7,356 nucleotides of DNA from a bacterium. GTDB taxonomy: Bacteria; Spirochaetota; Spirochaetia; JABEVK01. Below are positions 5,916 through 7,356 of this stretch, one piece after another. Position 1 is the stretch's first letter. Each line of letters opens with the position of its first letter. Made by a program: the position numbers and the translations under genes. Below the pieces are notes generated by a model. That model searched no databases, had not been told where the DNA came from, and saw only the letters and a program-made list of their open reading frames with translations. The stretch is from positions 1 through 7,356 of the forward strand of contig JAJXWL010000091.1 in assembly GCA_021781625.1 (NCBI GenBank), given 5' to 3'.

Positions 5916-6521
5916 ATGGCCATTCATGGAACCTCACATTGGAACGACCGAAATAAGGCGTACTACCAACAAAGCAACAACCCGACCGAACACATGCTCA
6001 AGGTGAGACTCCCACACGGAATCTCTTGGCTTGAAACCTGCGGTCCCACTGCGGCGATCAATTGTATCGCTTCGATGGGAAACCCGGTAGAGATCTATAC
6101 CCCCGGAGGTTACCTCCCCCAGCCCGAAGAAGTCCTCAGCGACTGGTTTAACGACCCGCAAAACTTCGAACGGATGAAGCACATTTGGTCGGTTCTGAGT
6201 CCCGAGGAGGTAGCAGGGAACGAAGTCCTAGACTGGTACCCGCTGGCCCTTCGCCAAGTGTTCGATGTGGCCGCACACCTTGTCAGCGATTTAACCGCTC
6301 AAGATGCTGTAGCTCACCTGTGCAGTGGCGGTGCTCTTCAAATCTGTTTGAAGTCGCCTGGTCATTACCTCGCTTTGGTTGCTTATGACGATATCACCAA
6401 CGAGTTCATCTATCACGATAGCTGGGCAGAACGCTGGCCTGAAGGCGATGGGTTTTGCCGTCGAATGACAATGAACGAGTTCGCAACCAACCGCAGGCCC
6501 AAAGCCCTGGTGTACTGGTGA
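5916..6521 (+). CDS. C39-like (papain-fold) cysteine peptidase, intact triad (copy 3)
   Basis: Protein of 201 residues with a complete cysteine-peptidase catalytic set: C42 in ETCGPTAAINC, H150 in PGHYLALVAY and D168 in FIYHDSW. CGPTA near residue 42, GHY about 110 residues later and an HDSW-type motif soon after are the usual signature of C39-like peptidases. There is no signal peptide, no ATP-binding region and no transporter domain, so it is not a bacteriocin-processing transporter. The N-terminal pattern HWNDRNKAYYQQSNNP resembles the leading segment of phage-type C39-like endolysins, from memory only. Substrate is unknown: peptidoglycan cross-bridges or a protein are both possible. The ATG follows the copy 2 stop with no gap, using AGGAG at 5904-5908. 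The next gene begins 4 nt after its stop. It is the only copy likely to be an active enzyme. Confidence 0.82.
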   Translation: MAIHGTSHWNDRNKAYYQQSNNPTEHMLKVRLPHGISWLETCGPTAAINCIASMGNPVEIYTPGGYLPQPEEVLSDWFNDPQNFERMKHIWSVLSPEEVAGNEVLDWYPLALRQVFDVAAHLVSDLTAQDAVAHLCSGGALQICLKSPGHYLALVAYDDITNEFIYHDSWAERWPEGDGFCRRMTMNEFATNRRPKALVYW

Positions 6522-6525
6522 GACA

Positions 6526-7011
6526 ATGTTGAACACCACGCCGGAACACAAAGGACACGGCTTAGCTGCCGCAATTTGTTTTCTGGCGGGGGTAGCTCTC
6601 TTAGTGCAAAGCCCTTTTCTCCCTGCGGGAATTGGGCTGCCTGCCAGAGTCGCTCCCGCCGTCATCGCCCTGACCTTCGCGTTGCTATTCTGGGGCTTGT
6701 TAAGCGTACAGAATATTCTGCAATTGATCGCGATGATCAAAGGGCAAACCTACGTCCCCCAACAGGACAACGTACAGCAACTGGATGCTGTACAGGAGGA
6801 AGCTCATGATATGGCTCGAAAAAATCCGTCTGGCGTTAATGGGCTTAGTAGCCCTAGCCGCAGTAACGATGGGAGTAGCTTGGGGGTTTCGTTACCTCTT
6901 AGCTCGAGCACAAGCTGTCAAAGCCCAAAAAGCTCTGGAGAGCTGTCTTCAGAAACAAACCCGCCTTCAGGAGCAAACAGCTCAAGAACGGAAGTTTCTG
7001 CAAACCGCTAG
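6526..7011 (+). CDS. Small two-helix membrane protein with suspicious C-terminal tail
   Basis: Open frame of 161 residues; not recognised as a named family. Two hydrophobic helices are clear: about residues 12-32 (GLAAAICFLAGVALLVQSPF) and 43-71 (from APAVIALTFALLFWGLLS onward), joined by a short LPAGIGLPARV loop. A hydrophilic stretch follows up to about residue 93. Size and topology up to that point would suit a holin-like inner-membrane protein. From residue 94 on, the frame overlaps the next gene by 206 nt and becomes Ser/Pro/Asn-rich low complexity, as expected for an out-of-frame reading of that gene. The real protein therefore probably ended near 6809, where a TGA lies in another frame in an ATGA junction with the next start. 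A one-base loss in the purine run 6794-6801 would explain this. It starts 4 nt after the peptidase stop, with a weak GGTGAG before it. Confidence 0.6.
   Translation: MLNTTPEHKGHGLAAAICFLAGVALLVQSPFLPAGIGLPARVAPAVIALTFALLFWGLLSVQNILQLIAMIKGQTYVPQQDNVQQLDAVQEEAHDMARKNPSGVNGLSSPSRSNDGSSLGVSLPLSSSTSCQSPKSSGELSSETNPPSGANSSRTEVSANR
6794..6800 (+). promoter_or_regulatory. Ribosome-binding site fixing the start of the last cassette gene
   Basis: AGGAGGA lies 5 nt before the ATG at 6806. An in-frame ATG at 6785 would place this Shine-Dalgarno inside the coding region and has no comparable site of its own, so 6806 is preferred. Confidence 0.8.
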
Positions 7012-7054
7012 CCCAGCCGACTTAGACCGCTACGCTGACCGTTTATTCCCTTAA
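6806..7054 (+). CDS. Small single-helix membrane protein with coiled coil
   Basis: Protein of 82 residues from the preferred ATG (89 if the ATG at 6785 were used). Residues 8-30 form one transmembrane helix (RLALMGLVALAAVTMGVAWGF). Residues 33-68 are a charged, Gln/Glu/Lys/Arg-rich amphipathic helix likely to form a coiled coil, with a single Cys at 47, and the protein ends in ADLDRYADRLFP. This membrane anchor plus coiled coil architecture is that of Rz-type inner-membrane spanins, but similar shapes occur in many unrelated small proteins, and I do not recognise the family. It is the last gene of the cassette, with a strong ribosome-binding site, and is followed by an intrinsic terminator 42 nt after its stop. 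The upstream gene's frame runs through most of it, which is probably an artefact of a lost stop codon there. Confidence 0.7.
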   Translation: MIWLEKIRLALMGLVALAAVTMGVAWGFRYLLARAQAVKAQKALESCLQKQTRLQEQTAQERKFLQTASPADLDRYADRLFP

Positions 7055-7071
7055 GATCGTTGAGTTTTCGT

Positions 7072-7097
7072 TTTAGCCTTTTGATTTAGCCTTTTGA
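7072..7097. repeat. Perfect 13-bp tandem duplication
   Basis: TTTAGCCTTTTGA occurs twice head to tail with no mismatch (7072-7084 and 7085-7097), directly before the terminator stem. It looks like a recent slippage or duplication event in the trailer of the cassette. Confidence 0.9.
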
Positions 7098-7123
7098 CCG
7101 GGAGCCCACACTCCCGGTTTTTT
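7097..7123 (+). terminator. Intrinsic terminator of the peptidase cassette
   Basis: ACCGGGAG, a 6-nt loop, then CTCCCGGT form a perfect 8-bp, GC-rich stem followed at once by a run of T. It ends the plus-strand cassette. The minus-strand side has no matching T-run after the stem, so it is unlikely to terminate the convergent gene well. Confidence 0.93.
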
Positions 7124-7136
7124 ATATCTTTGTTTT

Positions 7137-7356
7137 TTACAGCTTTTCGATTTCTTCTTCACTCAGTCCGGTCATTTTACTGATGGTCTTGATATCAAAA
7201 CGGGCCTCTTTCATTCGTTGTGCCACTTGCTTAAGTTTATCTTCACCAATTTCAAGACCTTCAACTCTTCCCTCAAATCTTCCTTCATTTCTAGCTTTGG
7301 GTATTTCGACGTTCAAATAATATTGAGCAGTTTCATCGGCAATCTTACCCTTCCAT
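7137..7356 (-). CDS. Rpn-family nuclease / transposase-like protein, C-terminal part (runs off right edge)
   Basis: The last 72 codons of a gene entering from the right edge and ending in TAA at 7139-7137. The segment has the features of the C-terminal tail of Rpn (recombination-promoting PD-(D/E)XK nuclease, transposase_31-like) proteins. These are a helical YYLNVEIPKARNEG region, a short glycine-phased repeat (EGRFEGRVEGLEIGED) and a final helix-turn-helix-like SKMTGLSEEEIEKL. The nuclease core, which would carry the catalytic acidic residues, is outside the window, so activity cannot be judged. Such proteins promote recA-independent recombination and are commonly found scattered in many copies through genomes. 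The gene converges on the peptidase cassette, with the cassette terminator between them. Related PD-(D/E)XK family proteins with the same tail are possible alternatives. Confidence 0.72.
   Translation of the reverse strand, partial: WKGKIADETAQYYLNVEIPKARNEGRFEGRVEGLEIGEDKLKQVAQRMKEARFDIKTISKMTGLSEEEIEKL

Noticed and set aside
6291..6740. 149-codon minus-strand frame
   Set aside because: Antisense to copy 3 and the two-helix gene, both supported by paralogy, ribosome-binding sites or membrane helices.
1..7356. CRISPR array, tRNA or rRNA genes, complete insertion sequence
   Set aside because: No regularly spaced repeats, no tRNA cloverleaf or rRNA segments recognised, and no transposase with terminal inverted repeats; the Rpn-type fragment alone does not define a mobile element here.

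Overview
The window comes from a diderm (Gram-negative-type) bacterium. It encodes an outer-membrane capsule-assembly (Wzi-like) barrel with a signal peptide, and the two enzymes that make GDP-L-fucose. Base composition is mixed. A hand count gives 57% GC in 4021-4080 (Wzi-like gene), 55% in 6181-6240 (peptidase gene) and 37% in 2701-2760 (toxin-antitoxin gene). The combination of Wzi-like barrel, HEPN/MNT modules and an Rpn-type nuclease would fit a spirochaete-like or similar host-associated bacterium. That is a weak guess; the lineage cannot be fixed from this sequence.

Left half, all on the minus strand (read right to left). A Wzi-like outer-membrane protein (4568-2997) is followed after 23 nt by a HEPN/MNT toxin-antitoxin pair (HI0074-like toxin 2973-2578, MNT antitoxin 2581-2255, ATGA overlap). 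Next come the remains of a second HEPN/MNT module (2258-1759), with a frameshift, at least two internal deletions and a changed catalytic residue. A 207-nt intergenic region with an inverted repeat follows, then gmd (1551-436) and the start of fcl (434 to beyond the left edge). gmd and fcl convert GDP-mannose to GDP-L-fucose for surface polysaccharide. The AT-richer toxin-antitoxin block looks inserted between surface-polysaccharide genes.

Right half, plus strand. A 152-nt divergent promoter region (4569-4720) with two adjacent inverted repeats precedes a tight five-gene cassette ending at a strong intrinsic terminator (7097-7123). The first three genes (4721-5302, 5325-5915, 5916-6521) are full-length paralogues of a papain-like, C39-type cysteine peptidase fold. 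Only the third keeps Cys-His-Asp. The first two have Ser in place of Cys and Glu in place of Asp, and the first has also lost the His. The last two genes are small membrane proteins: one with two transmembrane helices (6526-) and one with a single helix plus a coiled coil (6806-7054). They overlap out of frame by 206 nt, which looks like loss of a stop codon. Peptidase + two-helix protein + helix/coiled-coil protein resembles a phage lysis cassette (endolysin, holin, spanin-like), but the two pseudo-peptidases do not fit a simple one. This cassette is the most likely undescribed system in the window.

Right edge. Past the terminator and a perfect 13-bp tandem duplication lies the C-terminal end of a convergent Rpn-family nuclease/transposase-like gene (minus strand).
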